From positions 1 through 60,333 of the forward strand of contig JAQVHQ010000016.1 of NCBI GenBank assembly GCA_028696165.1: 60,333 nucleotides of DNA, in the 5' to 3' direction. Origin of the DNA: Lachnospiraceae bacterium. GTDB lineage: Bacteria; Bacillota; Clostridia; Lachnospirales; Lachnospiraceae. The notes below the pieces were generated by a model. The model saw only the letters and a program-made list of their open reading frames with translations, was not told the origin of the DNA and ran no database searches. Position numbers and translations under genes: made by a program. Below are positions 36,055 through 44,789 of this stretch, piece by piece. The stretch's first letter is position 1, and every line of letters starts with the position of its first letter.

Positions 36055-36110
36055 AAAACCCCTCCTTAAAACATACTTTTGGATTACTATATGTCTCAAG
36101 AAAGGGTTTT
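36055..36110 (-). promoter_or_regulatory. Hairpin that can mask the M14 peptidase ribosome site
   Basis: On the minus strand the 13 bases 36098-36110 can pair with all 13 bases 36055-36067 (two G-U pairs), which contain the AAGGAGGGG ribosome site directly before the ATG. The loop is about 30 nt. The same structure may act as a weak terminator for the cyclo-ligase transcript. Confidence 0.5.
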
Positions 36111-36128
36111 ATGCAAATAGTTATAGAA

Positions 36129-36677
36129 TTATATAAGAATTCTTTCCTCCGTGATTAAAACATCCGGAAGAATATCTGTGTTCTCAAAAGGAACTTCTTT
36201 AAAAATCTGAAATTCAAAAGCAACTGCCGTCTTATACAGCTGTGGGTATCTGGAGAGATATTTGTCATAAAAGCCCTGACCATAACCAATACGGTGGCGA
36301 TGCACATCAAATGCAACTCCCGGCACCAGCATAAATCCATCTTCCCAGTATACTGCTTCTCCATAAGCCGGTTCCGGTATATGATAGTACCCGTCTTCAA
36401 GCTGTTCAAAACTTGTCAAGTCATAGAAGGTCATCTCTTTTCCATTAACCTTGGGAACAGCAACTTTTTTCCCGAGTTCCCAGCATTTTTCAATAAAAGT
36501 TCTTGTCATAACCTCATGATTAAAATCCATATATGCCAGCACCTTATCTGTGCTTATAAATTCTTCCATATGTAAAAGTTTCTCAACTATCTGAGAACTC
36601 TTCATCCTGATTTGCTCTTCAGTAGCATCCTTGCGGAATTTAAATACCTGTTTTCTAATGACTTGTTTTTCTTCCAT
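36129..36677 (-). CDS. 5-formyltetrahydrofolate cyclo-ligase
   Basis: A 182-residue ATP-dependent enzyme that converts 5-formyl-THF to 5,10-methenyl-THF, returning folate to one-carbon metabolism. The C-terminal ATP/magnesium motif RIGYGQGFYDKYL and the LVPGVAFD strand are diagnostic. AGGTGA lies 6 nt before the chosen start; a Met three codons upstream is possible. Its 5' end overlaps the DUF896 gene by 23 bases. Confidence 0.92.
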   Translation of the reverse strand: MEEKQVIRKQVFKFRKDATEEQIRMKSSQIVEKLLHMEEFISTDKVLAYMDFNHEVMTRTFIEKCWELGKKVAVPKVNGKEMTFYDLTSFEQLEDGYYHIPEPAYGEAVYWEDGFMLVPGVAFDVHRHRIGYGQGFYDKYLSRYPQLYKTAVAFEFQIFKEVPFENTDILPDVLITEERILI

Positions 36678-36876
36678 ATTTTTCACCTAAATTCACAATG
36701 CTTCCATCGGGTTCTTTCACATCGATATTATCTAACTGGGATCTTAAGTTCATTTTCACAGCTTCCATATATTCTTTGCGAAGCTTTGCCTGCTCCAATT
36801 TTTCATCTTCAGAAAGCCCTGTAGTTTTTGACTTTCTTGCCAGTTCGTTGATGCGGTCAATATCTACCTGCAACAT
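36655..36876 (-). CDS. DUF896 family protein (YnzC-like)
   Basis: A 73-residue helical protein with IDRINELARKSK, GLSEDEKLEQAKLRKEY and a conserved VKEPDGS tail, matching the YnzC/DUF896 family. In Bacillus ynzC is in the SOS-induced yneA-yneB-ynzC operon; here it lies 33 kb from the yneA-like gene, beside proB. Function unknown. The start is the Met after AAAGGAG; a longer frame lacks a ribosome site. Confidence 0.9.
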   Translation of the reverse strand: MLQVDIDRINELARKSKTTGLSEDEKLEQAKLRKEYMEAVKMNLRSQLDNIDVKEPDGSIVNLGEKYGRKTSH

Positions 36877-36892
36877 AATATTCTCCTTTTCT

Positions 36893-37738
36893 TTATAATA
36901 ATTTGTTAATATAATCAATCAGATAAAATTCTTCTTTGGGGTCTGCTAAAAATAGCGTCCCGTGATTTCTTCCCTGCAGCAGTTTATGAAGTATATGGAA
37001 ATCTTTGCCATTTGCAATAATCATATCTGCCCCTGCACTGGTTGCGAGATTGGCAGCAGTAAGCTTTGTCGCCATTCCGCCTGTTCCCACTTTGCTTCCT
37101 GTAGTGTTCTTCCCCATATCCATCAGCTGTTCATCTAAATGCTCAACAACATCTATAAAATGTGCCTGTTCATTCTGTCTTGGATCATCAGTAAAGAGCC
37201 CATCTATATCAGATAAAAGGATCACCAGATCGGCACCGATAAGTGCAGCAACAACTGCTGACAACGTATCATTATCTCCAAATTCGATCTCATAAGTAGA
37301 TACTGTATCATTCTCATTTACAATAGGAATAGCGCCTAATTTTAGAAGCTCTTCAAAAGTGTTTTTCGCATTTTTCCGGTTCAGATTATCTACCATAGTA
37401 TTCTTAGTCATAAGGATCTGAGCAGATGTCTGATTGTATTCTGCAAATAGCTTCTGATAAATCATCATAAGTTTTGCCTGTCCAATAGCTGCGCAAGCCT
37501 GCTTCTTAGAAATTTCTGTAGGTTTTGTATGCAGCCCCAGACTTGCGCTGCCCACTCCGATAGCTCCAGACGATACTAACACTACCTCTTTTCCCTGATT
37601 ACGTAAATCACTGATTTCTCTCACAAGGATCTCTAACTTAATCAAATCAAGTTTTCCTGTTTCCGGATGCACCAGTGAAGAAGTTCCTATTTTTATAACG
37701 ATTCTTTTTTTATCTTTTAATCTTTCTCGGTAATTCAT
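36893..37738 (-). CDS. proB: Glutamate 5-kinase, short form without PUA domain
   Basis: A 281-residue amino-acid kinase for the first step of proline synthesis. IKIGTSSLVHP, VSSGAIGVG, NENDTVS and GTGGMATKL are present. It ends after the kinase domain and lacks the C-terminal PUA domain of the E. coli enzyme, a common shorter variant. proA, often next to proB, is not in this window. Confidence 0.93.
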   Translation of the reverse strand: MNYRERLKDKKRIVIKIGTSSLVHPETGKLDLIKLEILVREISDLRNQGKEVVLVSSGAIGVGSASLGLHTKPTEISKKQACAAIGQAKLMMIYQKLFAEYNQTSAQILMTKNTMVDNLNRKNAKNTFEELLKLGAIPIVNENDTVSTYEIEFGDNDTLSAVVAALIGADLVILLSDIDGLFTDDPRQNEQAHFIDVVEHLDEQLMDMGKNTTGSKVGTGGMATKLTAANLATSAGADMIIANGKDFHILHKLLQGRNHGTLFLADPKEEFYLIDYINKLL

Positions 37739-37749
37739 TATTTCCTCCT

Positions 37750-37782
37750 AATATTGCTGTATGGTAAGCATACGGCAATATT
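37750..37782 (-). other. Hairpin before proB
   Basis: A 14-bp stem with one mismatch (37750-37763 with 37769-37782) and a 5-nt loop ends just before the AGGAGG of proB. No U-tract follows, so it may be an RNA stability or translation element rather than a terminator. Confidence 0.4.
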
Positions 37783-37813
37783 GTACACTATTTTTTATCA
37801 TACGTCTAATCAT

Positions 37814-38173
37814 TTAACTGGAATAATTTTCCAAATTATAAAAAACGTCTTCTTTCGAATACAAAGTATATCCATTTTTTAATAAATTCTTCGCTTCTTC
37901 ATCCAGCAAATTAGGATTTATGAGTACTTGTTCATATAAAGTTTCCCGATTAGGATAATATACATTCAGCATATTCTCTTCCAGCAAAAGATAATATCCC
38001 TCCTGTATCTCCTGGCTGTCTTCAACATTCATACTGTTGCTCTCCCGGGTTTTTATACTGCCTTCATTAAAAATCTGTGTTCGCAAATCCTCAATGGACT
38101 TTAAACAATATACGGATACCGCCAAATACGTGCATACCAAAAAAATCCCAATACCATAGTAAATATGTCTCAT
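37814..38173 (-). CDS. BofC-like C-terminal domain protein with signal anchor
   Basis: A 119-residue protein: a hydrophobic N-terminal segment (about 5-24) and a soluble C-terminal half. The tail pattern (LDEEAKNLLKNGYTLYSKE, then LENYSS) recalls the BofC C-terminal domain, which in Bacillus restrains the SpoIVB protease in sigma-K signalling. The link is by eye and weak. Sporulation genes yqfC and yqfD nearby are compatible. It follows ybeY by 56 bp. Confidence 0.5.
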   Translation of the reverse strand: MRHIYYGIGIFLVCTYLAVSVYCLKSIEDLRTQIFNEGSIKTRESNSMNVEDSQEIQEGYYLLLEENMLNVYYPNRETLYEQVLINPNLLDEEAKNLLKNGYTLYSKEDVFYNLENYSS

Positions 38174-38229
38174 AAGAAACCTCCTTTTACCATAGTATTG
38201 GTTTTTCCATCTAAACTATACGGTGATAT

Positions 38230-38727
38230 TTATCGAAATATCTCTAATTCATCCAGTATCATCTTCTGACGTTCTTCCATTACTGCTGCTTCTTCCTCCA
38301 CCATATGATCATACCCCATCAGATGAAGCATACTGTGAGTAATTAGGAATGCATATTCCCTCAACAACCCATGCCCATATTCCTTAGCCTGCTCTTCCAT
38401 ACGTGGGATAGAAATCATAATGTCTCCAAGCATAATTTCCTGAGTATCTGGATTCAGGTAAGAAAGCTCGTCCTCATCAATCGCAGAAAAATCACCGGGA
38501 GTTTCATAATCAATCATAGGAAATGACAATACATCGGTAGCCCGGTCAATCTGTCGAAACTCCTCATTAGCTTCACGTATACCTTCATTATCTGTTAATA
38601 TCAGATTTACTTCCCATGGACGCGAAAATCCTTCGTTTGCTAAAGACTGGGTAATTACCTTTTTTGCTATTTCCTCAGTATCAAAGGGGAAATCATATTC
38701 ATATTCCTGTTCCATAATCAGAGACAT
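38230..38727 (-). CDS. ybeY: Endoribonuclease YbeY
   Basis: A 165-residue zinc-dependent RNase acting in 16S rRNA maturation and ribosome quality control. The metal motif HSMLHLMGYDH is intact, and RATDVLSFP and LGDIMIS are conserved. It follows phoH by 12 bp, the standard phoH-ybeY order in Firmicutes. Confidence 0.95.
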   Translation of the reverse strand: MSLIMEQEYEYDFPFDTEEIAKKVITQSLANEGFSRPWEVNLILTDNEGIREANEEFRQIDRATDVLSFPMIDYETPGDFSAIDEDELSYLNPDTQEIMLGDIMISIPRMEEQAKEYGHGLLREYAFLITHSMLHLMGYDHMVEEEAAVMEERQKMILDELEIFR

Positions 38728-38739
38728 ATCAATATTCTC

Positions 38740-39735
38740 CTATCTTCTCTCTCGTTTTAGATTTTTATTTGTGACTCTTTTTTCATACTGTTCATAAGCC
38801 TGTACAATCTGCTGCACCAGTGGATGACGCACAACGTCCTTACTGGTTAGTTGACAAAAAGCAATATCGTCCACTTTTCTAAGTACCTGCATGGCAACTT
38901 CCAAACCGGATTTTGTGGAAATTGGCAAGTCCTTCTGTGTAGAATCTCCTGTTACGATAACTTTTGAGCCAAAACCTATACGTGTTAAAAACATCTTCAT
39001 CTGTGCTGGAGTAGTGTTCTGTGCTTCATCCAGAATAATAAATGCATTATCCAGTGTACGTCCTCTCATATAAGCCAGAGGAGCTACCTCTATCAATCCT
39101 TTTTCCATGTTTTTCACAAAGCTGTCTGAACCCATAATCTGATACAGTGCATCATAGAGAGGTCTTAAATAAGGATCTACTTTACTTTGTAAATCTCCCG
39201 GAAGGAATCCAAGTTTCTCCCCCGCTTCAATAGCAGGTCTGGTAAGGATGATTCTTCCTACTTCATCGTTACGAAACGCTGTAATAGCCATAGCCATAGC
39301 AAGATAAGTCTTACCGGTACCGGCAGGTCCTATTCCAAAAGTAATCATCTTATCCCGAATCTGGTCCACGTATTGCTTCTGACCTAATGTCTTTGGTTTG
39401 ATTGGTTTTCCATTGATTGTATGACAGATACAATCTTTATCAATTTCCACTACTGCTTCCTCATTCTCTTCCATTGAAAGAGAAATTGTATACGTGACAT
39501 TCTGCGTAGTTATGATATTTCCTCTTTTTGAAAGAGCAAGAAGCTGTTCAAAAGTTCTTTTTGCTTTTCGGGTTCCATTAGGTGTTCCCAGTATTTTTAA
39601 GGAGCCATCTCTTGATATAATCGTCACATTATAAGCTCTTTCGATTAACTTTACATGTTCATCAAACTGTCCATATATATTGCGTTCATGCTCAGCTGGT
39701 ATATTTACCAGCACTTCCATTATGTTATTGCTCAT
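38740..39735 (-). CDS. phoH: PhoH-like ATPase
   Basis: A 331-residue P-loop protein. The N-terminal KH-like segment (about 45-75) precedes the ATPase domain with GPAGTGKTYLAMAMA (Walker A), FIILDEAQNTT (Walker B) and VTGDSTQKDLP. The family is associated with RNA metabolism and often paired with ybeY. Its start lies within the last bases of yqfD (11-base overlap). Confidence 0.93.
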   Translation of the reverse strand: MSNNIMEVLVNIPAEHERNIYGQFDEHVKLIERAYNVTIISRDGSLKILGTPNGTRKAKRTFEQLLALSKRGNIITTQNVTYTISLSMEENEEAVVEIDKDCICHTINGKPIKPKTLGQKQYVDQIRDKMITFGIGPAGTGKTYLAMAMAITAFRNDEVGRIILTRPAIEAGEKLGFLPGDLQSKVDPYLRPLYDALYQIMGSDSFVKNMEKGLIEVAPLAYMRGRTLDNAFIILDEAQNTTPAQMKMFLTRIGFGSKVIVTGDSTQKDLPISTKSGLEVAMQVLRKVDDIAFCQLTSKDVVRHPLVQQIVQAYEQYEKRVTNKNLKRERR

Positions 39736-40933
39736 TCATTATGTCCTTTCCGTCTAACACCGGCTCTGCTGTAATTGCTTTGGGAACACCGGCTTTTCCT
39801 ATCACGGTAAATGTCCCTTTGCTTATGCATGAGGCGTCATTTATATCTATTGTAACATCATTCTTCAAAATTTGAACCCCCTTTTTACGGATTCTTGCAA
39901 GCTCCCTGTTAATCCCCTCAACAGCCATAGCCTTAATTTCTTTTTCTGAACAGATGTTTTTTTCCTTCTCATACGTGAATGAATGAATTTTCATTCCCCA
40001 TTTCGTATTTTCATTTACCAGAATAAATTGACTTCTATCAAACCATTTTTGTGGAAACATGCCGCATAGATGATGTCCCAGAAAAACACTTACACTTTTT
40101 TGCTCTTTTTTTATCACTTTAATTTCCTGTATTCGTGGTATTTCATTATAATAATAGATCTTATATTGAAGGAAAACATCCCCATCTGCTTTCGTTTTTT
40201 CATAGTCATAAACTTCGGATGCTTCATTTACCAGAGGAATCATACCCGAAATCATAATCTGTCCTTTAGAGCACAAATCTCCGGTCTTTACCTGCGCGGT
40301 TCCATTTCTGGTAACAATAGAAACTACTTTACCGTTATATTCAGACACTAAATCTGCAGCAGCTAAATTCGTTTCTTCTGACTTTTCTTCTATTAATTCA
40401 TTTTCCTTTAGCTCTACCGTAAGATATGCACCTTTTCGCTTTACAGACACCCACACTACTCTTGGAAATTCTTTTCGTATGTCAGCAGCCAGACTCAGAC
40501 AGTTAATCTGATTTTTCATACAAGGTGAATTGATGCCTTCTGTTCTAAGGAAACGGCGAATGGTATCTTCTCCATAATAGAAATTCCCGTAGATTTCTAC
40601 TCTCCATATACATTGTGACGCAGCTATTATGAGAAAGATGCCTAAAAAGATACCAAAGAAAAAAGATTTTCTTGCTTTGATTTTTCTAAAAAGATATGGC
40701 CATCCATTTTCCTTGATTATATGTAATCTACAGCTTGTTTTTTTACCTATCTCTTCATATTTCTCAAAATCTTTTTTATACACACAAAATTTAGTACTCT
40801 TATCTTCTGCCTGCAAGTCCCATAGAATAAGATCATTATAGGAACAGATATTTAAAAACCGTTCCAACTCTTCTGTCACGATTTCTATCGTCAAAGATCC
40901 ATAAAAAAAAGCTTTTACTGCGTCTTCAGCCAT
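39725..40933 (-). CDS. yqfD: Sporulation protein YqfD
   Basis: A 402-residue protein with one transmembrane segment (about 93-112) and a large external part of the YqfD/SpoIV family (PF06898), including WRVEIYGNFYYGEDTI. In Bacillus yqfC and yqfD are mother-cell genes needed for efficient sporulation. The yqfC-yqfD-phoH-ybeY order is conserved here and indicates a spore former. Confidence 0.88.
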   Translation of the reverse strand: MAEDAVKAFFYGSLTIEIVTEELERFLNICSYNDLILWDLQAEDKSTKFCVYKKDFEKYEEIGKKTSCRLHIIKENGWPYLFRKIKARKSFFFGIFLGIFLIIAASQCIWRVEIYGNFYYGEDTIRRFLRTEGINSPCMKNQINCLSLAADIRKEFPRVVWVSVKRKGAYLTVELKENELIEEKSEETNLAAADLVSEYNGKVVSIVTRNGTAQVKTGDLCSKGQIMISGMIPLVNEASEVYDYEKTKADGDVFLQYKIYYYNEIPRIQEIKVIKKEQKSVSVFLGHHLCGMFPQKWFDRSQFILVNENTKWGMKIHSFTYEKEKNICSEKEIKAMAVEGINRELARIRKKGVQILKNDVTIDINDASCISKGTFTVIGKAGVPKAITAEPVLDGKDIMNEQ

Positions 40934-40943
40934 ATCTGCTCCT

Positions 40944-41159
40944 TTACTTATGATAACTGATTGTTTCTATACAGCCTTCAATTCTCATTTCATTTTTGGA
41001 GTAGTACTTTATCTGCAGATGTTTTCCTTCAATCTCAACCCGGCAATCTTTTAATGATAATATGATCTGATCTGACGTGCACATCAGAAGTTTTTTATAA
41101 TTTTCTACACATACCCATTCTGGAATCTGATAACATAAATAGACTTTTTCATAATTCAT
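40944..41159 (-). CDS. yqfC: YabP/YqfC-family sporulation protein
   Basis: A 71-residue beta-rich protein, shorter than usual for the family (about 90-100). The core fits: an IILSLKDCRVEIEG strand followed by LQIKYYSKNEMRIEGCIETI. Position directly before yqfD, 10 bp away, makes the call. Sigma-E control is expected from Bacillus, but I do not see a convincing sigma-E promoter. Confidence 0.75.
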   Translation of the reverse strand: MNYEKVYLCYQIPEWVCVENYKKLLMCTSDQIILSLKDCRVEIEGKHLQIKYYSKNEMRIEGCIETISYHK

Positions 41160-41220
41160 GCAGTGTCCTTTTGCTTACCTTATGATTTTACTTTTCTATC
41201 CTGCAATTAGTATATGAATT

Positions 41221-41754
41221 TTAGAAAAATAGTATACCAAACCAGACAATCTGATGCTCATCAATATAATAGGTCATACCCAGCTGCTCCGCTAAAGATG
41301 CCACTATGATTCCCTGACTTTCAATACATGGGTGCATCAAATCTTTATGGCGGCATGTTTTATCCGGATACGAACACTTTTCACATATACTGCAGGATTC
41401 CGAAGAAATCATAAATGCATGATTGACATCTGTCAATCTCCAGATCGCAGATACTACTTTATCGTGTTCAACTCTTGCCTTCATGCAAGCATCCATATCC
41501 AGACTATCATCCGTCCAGCTAGTAGTTGAAAATACAAATGCATGGTCAAACTCATTGCAATGTGCCTGACAGCTTTCCATACTTCCCACAGCCGGCGGAC
41601 AGGACCATGATTTTCCATATCTTGGACATTCCATCTCACAGATTTTTTGAACCTCTTTAGTAAAAGGTATTTCTGAGGCTTTGATAAAATAATATTCAAG
41701 AATTGGAAGCTGACGTACTGCTTCTTCTATTTTTTCTCTTGTCAGTTTATTCAT
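41221..41754 (-). CDS. DUF2284 metal-binding protein
   Basis: A 177-residue Cys-rich protein with two clusters: CEMECPRYGKSWSCPP near residue 40, and CSICEKCSYPDKTCRH near residue 125. The spacing suggests iron-sulfur or zinc binding and fits the DUF2284 family of anaerobes. Function unknown. The Met after AAAGGATGTGCACC is taken as start. It stands between rlmH and yqfC without obvious functional link. Confidence 0.8.
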   Translation of the reverse strand: MNKLTREKIEEAVRQLPILEYYFIKASEIPFTKEVQKICEMECPRYGKSWSCPPAVGSMESCQAHCNEFDHAFVFSTTSWTDDSLDMDACMKARVEHDKVVSAIWRLTDVNHAFMISSESCSICEKCSYPDKTCRHKDLMHPCIESQGIIVASLAEQLGMTYYIDEHQIVWFGILFF

Positions 41755-41799
41755 GGTGCACATCCTTTCCACTTTCTGATTTTTTTGCGGTATGTCTTA

Positions 41800-42279
41800 C
41801 TATTTATGATATGGTTCATTATTCATGATGCGATATCCTCTGTAAATCTGTTCTAACAAAATAACCCGCATCAGCTGATGCGGAAATGTCATTTCTGAAA
41901 AGCTGATTTTTTCATCTGCCCTGTTTAAAACCTTTTCATGCAAACCCAGCGAACCACCTATAAAAAAGACAAGGCTGCTCTTACCGGTAATACCAAGTTG
42001 TTCTATCTTTCTGGAAAACTTCACAGAATCACTTGTTTTCCCATCAATTGCAAGCGCGATGCAATAGTCATCCTCCCGGACGTATCGAAGAAGTCTGTTA
42101 CCTTCTGTCTCTTTTATCTTAAGTTCGAGATTTTCCCCTGCCTTATCCGGCGTTTTTTCATCTGCCACTTCTACAATATCAAGTTTGCAGTAACGGCTAA
42201 GTCTTTTCACATATTCAGCTATGGCATCCCGATAATATTTTTCTTTTATTTTTCCTACACACAAAACTGTAATTTTCAT
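41800..42279 (-). CDS. rlmH: 23S rRNA pseudouridine-1915 N3-methyltransferase
   Basis: A 159-residue SPOUT-class methyltransferase that acts on assembled 70S ribosomes. The SAM-knot sequence FFIGGSLGLHEKVL and C-terminal LLEQIYRGYRI, NEPYHK are diagnostic. The length is exactly typical. A terminator in the upstream gap separates it from the nfn genes. Confidence 0.97.
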   Translation of the reverse strand: MKITVLCVGKIKEKYYRDAIAEYVKRLSRYCKLDIVEVADEKTPDKAGENLELKIKETEGNRLLRYVREDDYCIALAIDGKTSDSVKFSRKIEQLGITGKSSLVFFIGGSLGLHEKVLNRADEKISFSEMTFPHQLMRVILLEQIYRGYRIMNNEPYHK

Positions 42280-42300
42280 AAGAATTCCTTATTGATGGTA

Positions 42301-42353
42301 AAAAATCCCTGACAGACATTTCCAAGAAATAGAATATATCTGTCGGGGATTTT
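42301..42353 (-). terminator. Terminator of the nfnA-nfnB operon
   Basis: AATCCC(C/T)GACAGA arms at about 42303-42317 and 42340-42352 pair around a 20-nt loop. On the minus strand the stem is followed by TTTTTTA. Confidence 0.75.
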
Positions 42354-42379
42354 ATTATATACTTACTGTTTCATAAATC

Positions 42380-43768
42380 TTATTTGTTTGAAAGGTATTC
42401 GTGGATTCCTTTTGCTCCTGCTTTACCTGCACCCATAGCAAGGATTACAGTTGCAGCACCTGTTACAGCATCTCCACCGGCATATACGCCTTCTTTTGTG
42501 GTTTTACCAAACTCTTCATCCGCGATGATACATTTTCTCTTGTTTGTATCTAATCCGATTGTTGTAGAAGAAATCAATGGATTTGGAGAAGTTCCAAGAG
42601 ACATGATAACTGCATCTACTTCAATTTCAAATTCAGAACCTGGAATTTCTACAGGTCTTCTTCTTCCAGAAGCATCCGGCTCACCTAATTCCATGCGGAT
42701 ACAACGAATTCCAGTAACATTGTCATCATCATCAACAAGGATTGCTGTAGGATTTGTTAATAAATCAAACTGAACACCTTCTTCTTTTGCATGATGTACT
42801 TCTTCTGCTCTTGCCGGTAACTCAGCTTCACTACGACGATAGATAATATGAACTTCAGCGCCAAGACGAAGAGCTGTTCTGGCTGCATCCATAGCCACAT
42901 TACCACCACCAACTACAGCTACTTTTTTAGCCTGTACGATTGGTGTATCGTAATCTTCCATAAATGCTTTCATCAGATTGTTTCTTGTCAAATACTCGTT
43001 TGCTGAGAATACGCCTTTTGCATTTTCTCCCGGAATACCCATGAACATTGGAAGACCTGCTCCTGAGCCGATAAATACAGCTTCAAAGCCTTCTTCTTTT
43101 AACAATTCATCAACGGTAATTGATTTACCGATGATTACATTAGTCTCAATTTTAACACCCAGTGATTTTACATTCTCAACTTCAGCTGCTACTACTTTGT
43201 CTTTTGGCAAACGGAACTCTGGAATACCATAAACTAATACTCCGCCTGTCTTATGTAATGCTTCAAAAATAGTTACATCATAGCCTAATTTAGCAAGATC
43301 ACCTGCACAAGTCAATCCAGCAGGGCCTGAGCCAATAACTGCAACTTTGTGTCCGTTTTTCTCTGCAGGTGCAGCAGGTTTGATACCCTGTTCTCTTGCC
43401 CAGTCAGCTACGAAACGCTCTAACTTACCAATTGATACAGCTTCACCTTTGACACCGCGGATACATTTTCCTTCACACTGACTTTCCTGAGGACATACAC
43501 GTCCGCAGATAGCAGGAAGGGCACTTGATTCTCCAATTACATTGAAAGCTTCTGCAAAGTTTCCTTCTTTAACCTGTGAGATAAATCCAGGAATGTTAAT
43601 AGATACAGGACATCCTGAAATGCATTTTGCATTTTTGCAATTAATACAGCGGGAAGCTTCTTCCATTGCTTCTTCTTTATTATATCCTAAACATACTTCT
43701 TCAAAATTAGTAGCTCTAACCTTTGGATCCTGCTCTCTTACAGGAACTTTCTTTAATACATCTGCCAT
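42380..43768 (-). CDS. NfnB / GltA-type NADPH-binding flavoprotein subunit
   Basis: A 462-residue protein. The N-terminus binds two [4Fe-4S] clusters (CINCKNAKCISGCP and CGRVCPQESQCEGKC). Two dinucleotide sites follow (VIGSGPAGLTCAGDLAKLG and VVGGGNVAMDAARTA). It is often annotated as the small subunit of glutamate synthase (gltA), but no large subunit is nearby. The partner just upstream (TAATG overlap) is NfnA-like, so the pair is better read as NfnAB, which reversibly couples NADH, NADPH and ferredoxin by electron bifurcation. Confidence 0.85.
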   Translation of the reverse strand: MADVLKKVPVREQDPKVRATNFEEVCLGYNKEEAMEEASRCINCKNAKCISGCPVSINIPGFISQVKEGNFAEAFNVIGESSALPAICGRVCPQESQCEGKCIRGVKGEAVSIGKLERFVADWAREQGIKPAAPAEKNGHKVAVIGSGPAGLTCAGDLAKLGYDVTIFEALHKTGGVLVYGIPEFRLPKDKVVAAEVENVKSLGVKIETNVIIGKSITVDELLKEEGFEAVFIGSGAGLPMFMGIPGENAKGVFSANEYLTRNNLMKAFMEDYDTPIVQAKKVAVVGGGNVAMDAARTALRLGAEVHIIYRRSEAELPARAEEVHHAKEEGVQFDLLTNPTAILVDDDDNVTGIRCIRMELGEPDASGRRRPVEIPGSEFEIEVDAVIMSLGTSPNPLISSTTIGLDTNKRKCIIADEEFGKTTKEGVYAGGDAVTGAATVILAMGAGKAGAKGIHEYLSNK

Positions 43769-44658
43769 TATTTGTCACCTCCGCAATTACCGCATCCGCC
43801 GTGATGAGTATCTCCCTCACGTAGTTTAAGTAATGCACGTCCTTCCTGTGTTTTGTATAACTGCTGTCTCTTCATTGCTTCATCGAAGTTTACTTTGTGT
43901 CCGTCGAACTCTGGTCCGTCAACACATGCAAATTTAACTTCATCTCCGATAGTAAGACGACATGCACCACACATACCAGTACCATCAACCATGATTGGAT
44001 TCATGCTGACGATAGTAGGGATATTCAGAGCTTTGGTAGTCAGACAAGCAAATTTCATCATGATCATTGGTCCGATAGCAACACACAGATCATATTCTTT
44101 TCCCTGTTCTTTTACTAAATCATTGATTACATCCGTAACAAGACCTTTGCGTACATAAGAACCGTCATCTGTAGTAATGTAAAGATTGCCAGCAACTGCT
44201 TTCATCTCTTCTTCTAAGATAACAAGATCTTTTGTCTTAGCACCCACGATAACATCAGCATCAATACCATGCTCGTGAAGCCATTTAACCTGTGGATATA
44301 CAGGTGCAGTACCCACGCCACCTGCAACAAACAGGATTTTTTTATTCTTAACAGTTTCAAAATCATCAGTAACCAATTCAGATGCACATCCTAATGGTCC
44401 TACGAAATCTTCAAACGCATCACCAGTCTGTAATTCTTTCATACGTTCAGTAGACGCACCGATAGGCTGGAACACAATAGTAACAGTTCCTGCTTCTCTG
44501 TCATAATCACAGATAGTCAGTGGAATACGTTCGCCCTGTTCGTCTGTTTTGGCAATAATAAACTGGCCAGGTTCACAATGTTTTGCAATTCTTGGAGCTT
44601 CGACAACCATTGAATAAATGATGTCATTTAATTTCTCCGCTTTTTTGATAGTGTACAT
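43768..44658 (-). CDS. NfnA-type FAD / [2Fe-2S] subunit
   Basis: A 296-residue ferredoxin reductase-like protein of the PyrK/SudB family. FAD-binding (PGQFIIAK, RIPLTICDYD) and NAD-binding (FVAGGVGTAPVYP) segments precede a cysteine cluster (MCGACRLTI, then FACVDGPEF), the expected [2Fe-2S] site. A Gly/Cys/His-rich tail (GGCGNCGG) is notable. Its stop overlaps the next start by one base. Dihydroorotate dehydrogenase PyrK is related, but the partner gene argues for NfnA. Confidence 0.85.
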   Translation of the reverse strand: MYTIKKAEKLNDIIYSMVVEAPRIAKHCEPGQFIIAKTDEQGERIPLTICDYDREAGTVTIVFQPIGASTERMKELQTGDAFEDFVGPLGCASELVTDDFETVKNKKILFVAGGVGTAPVYPQVKWLHEHGIDADVIVGAKTKDLVILEEEMKAVAGNLYITTDDGSYVRKGLVTDVINDLVKEQGKEYDLCVAIGPMIMMKFACLTTKALNIPTIVSMNPIMVDGTGMCGACRLTIGDEVKFACVDGPEFDGHKVNFDEAMKRQQLYKTQEGRALLKLREGDTHHGGCGNCGGDK

Positions 44659-44685
44659 ACATAACCTCCTACGTTTACGTAATAA

Positions 44686-44714
44686 ATATTAAAATAGATT
44701 CCTATTTTACCCAA
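44686..44714 (-). promoter_or_regulatory. Promoter of the nfn operon
   Basis: TTGGGT, a 17-bp spacer and TAATAT on the minus strand, followed by GTAGGAGG before the start. Confidence 0.5.
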
Positions 44715-44789
44715 GCATTTAAACCTCAAATGATATGATAATACAAATCCCCCACTAAATACAAGGGTTTTATGCATTTTTTTTGTATT

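Noticed and set aside
41160-41220. Sigma-E promoter before yqfC
   Set aside because: CATAAGGT on the minus strand fits a -10, but no ATA-type -35 lies at 16-18 bp.
42301-42353. Riboswitch for rlmH
   Set aside because: The structure lies after nfnB on the minus strand and ends in a U-tract, so it is simply the terminator of the previous operon.
42380-43768. Naming the flavoprotein as glutamate synthase small subunit (gltA)
   Set aside because: No large glutamate synthase subunit lies nearby, and the overlapping partner gene is an NfnA/SudB-type protein, so NfnB fits better.
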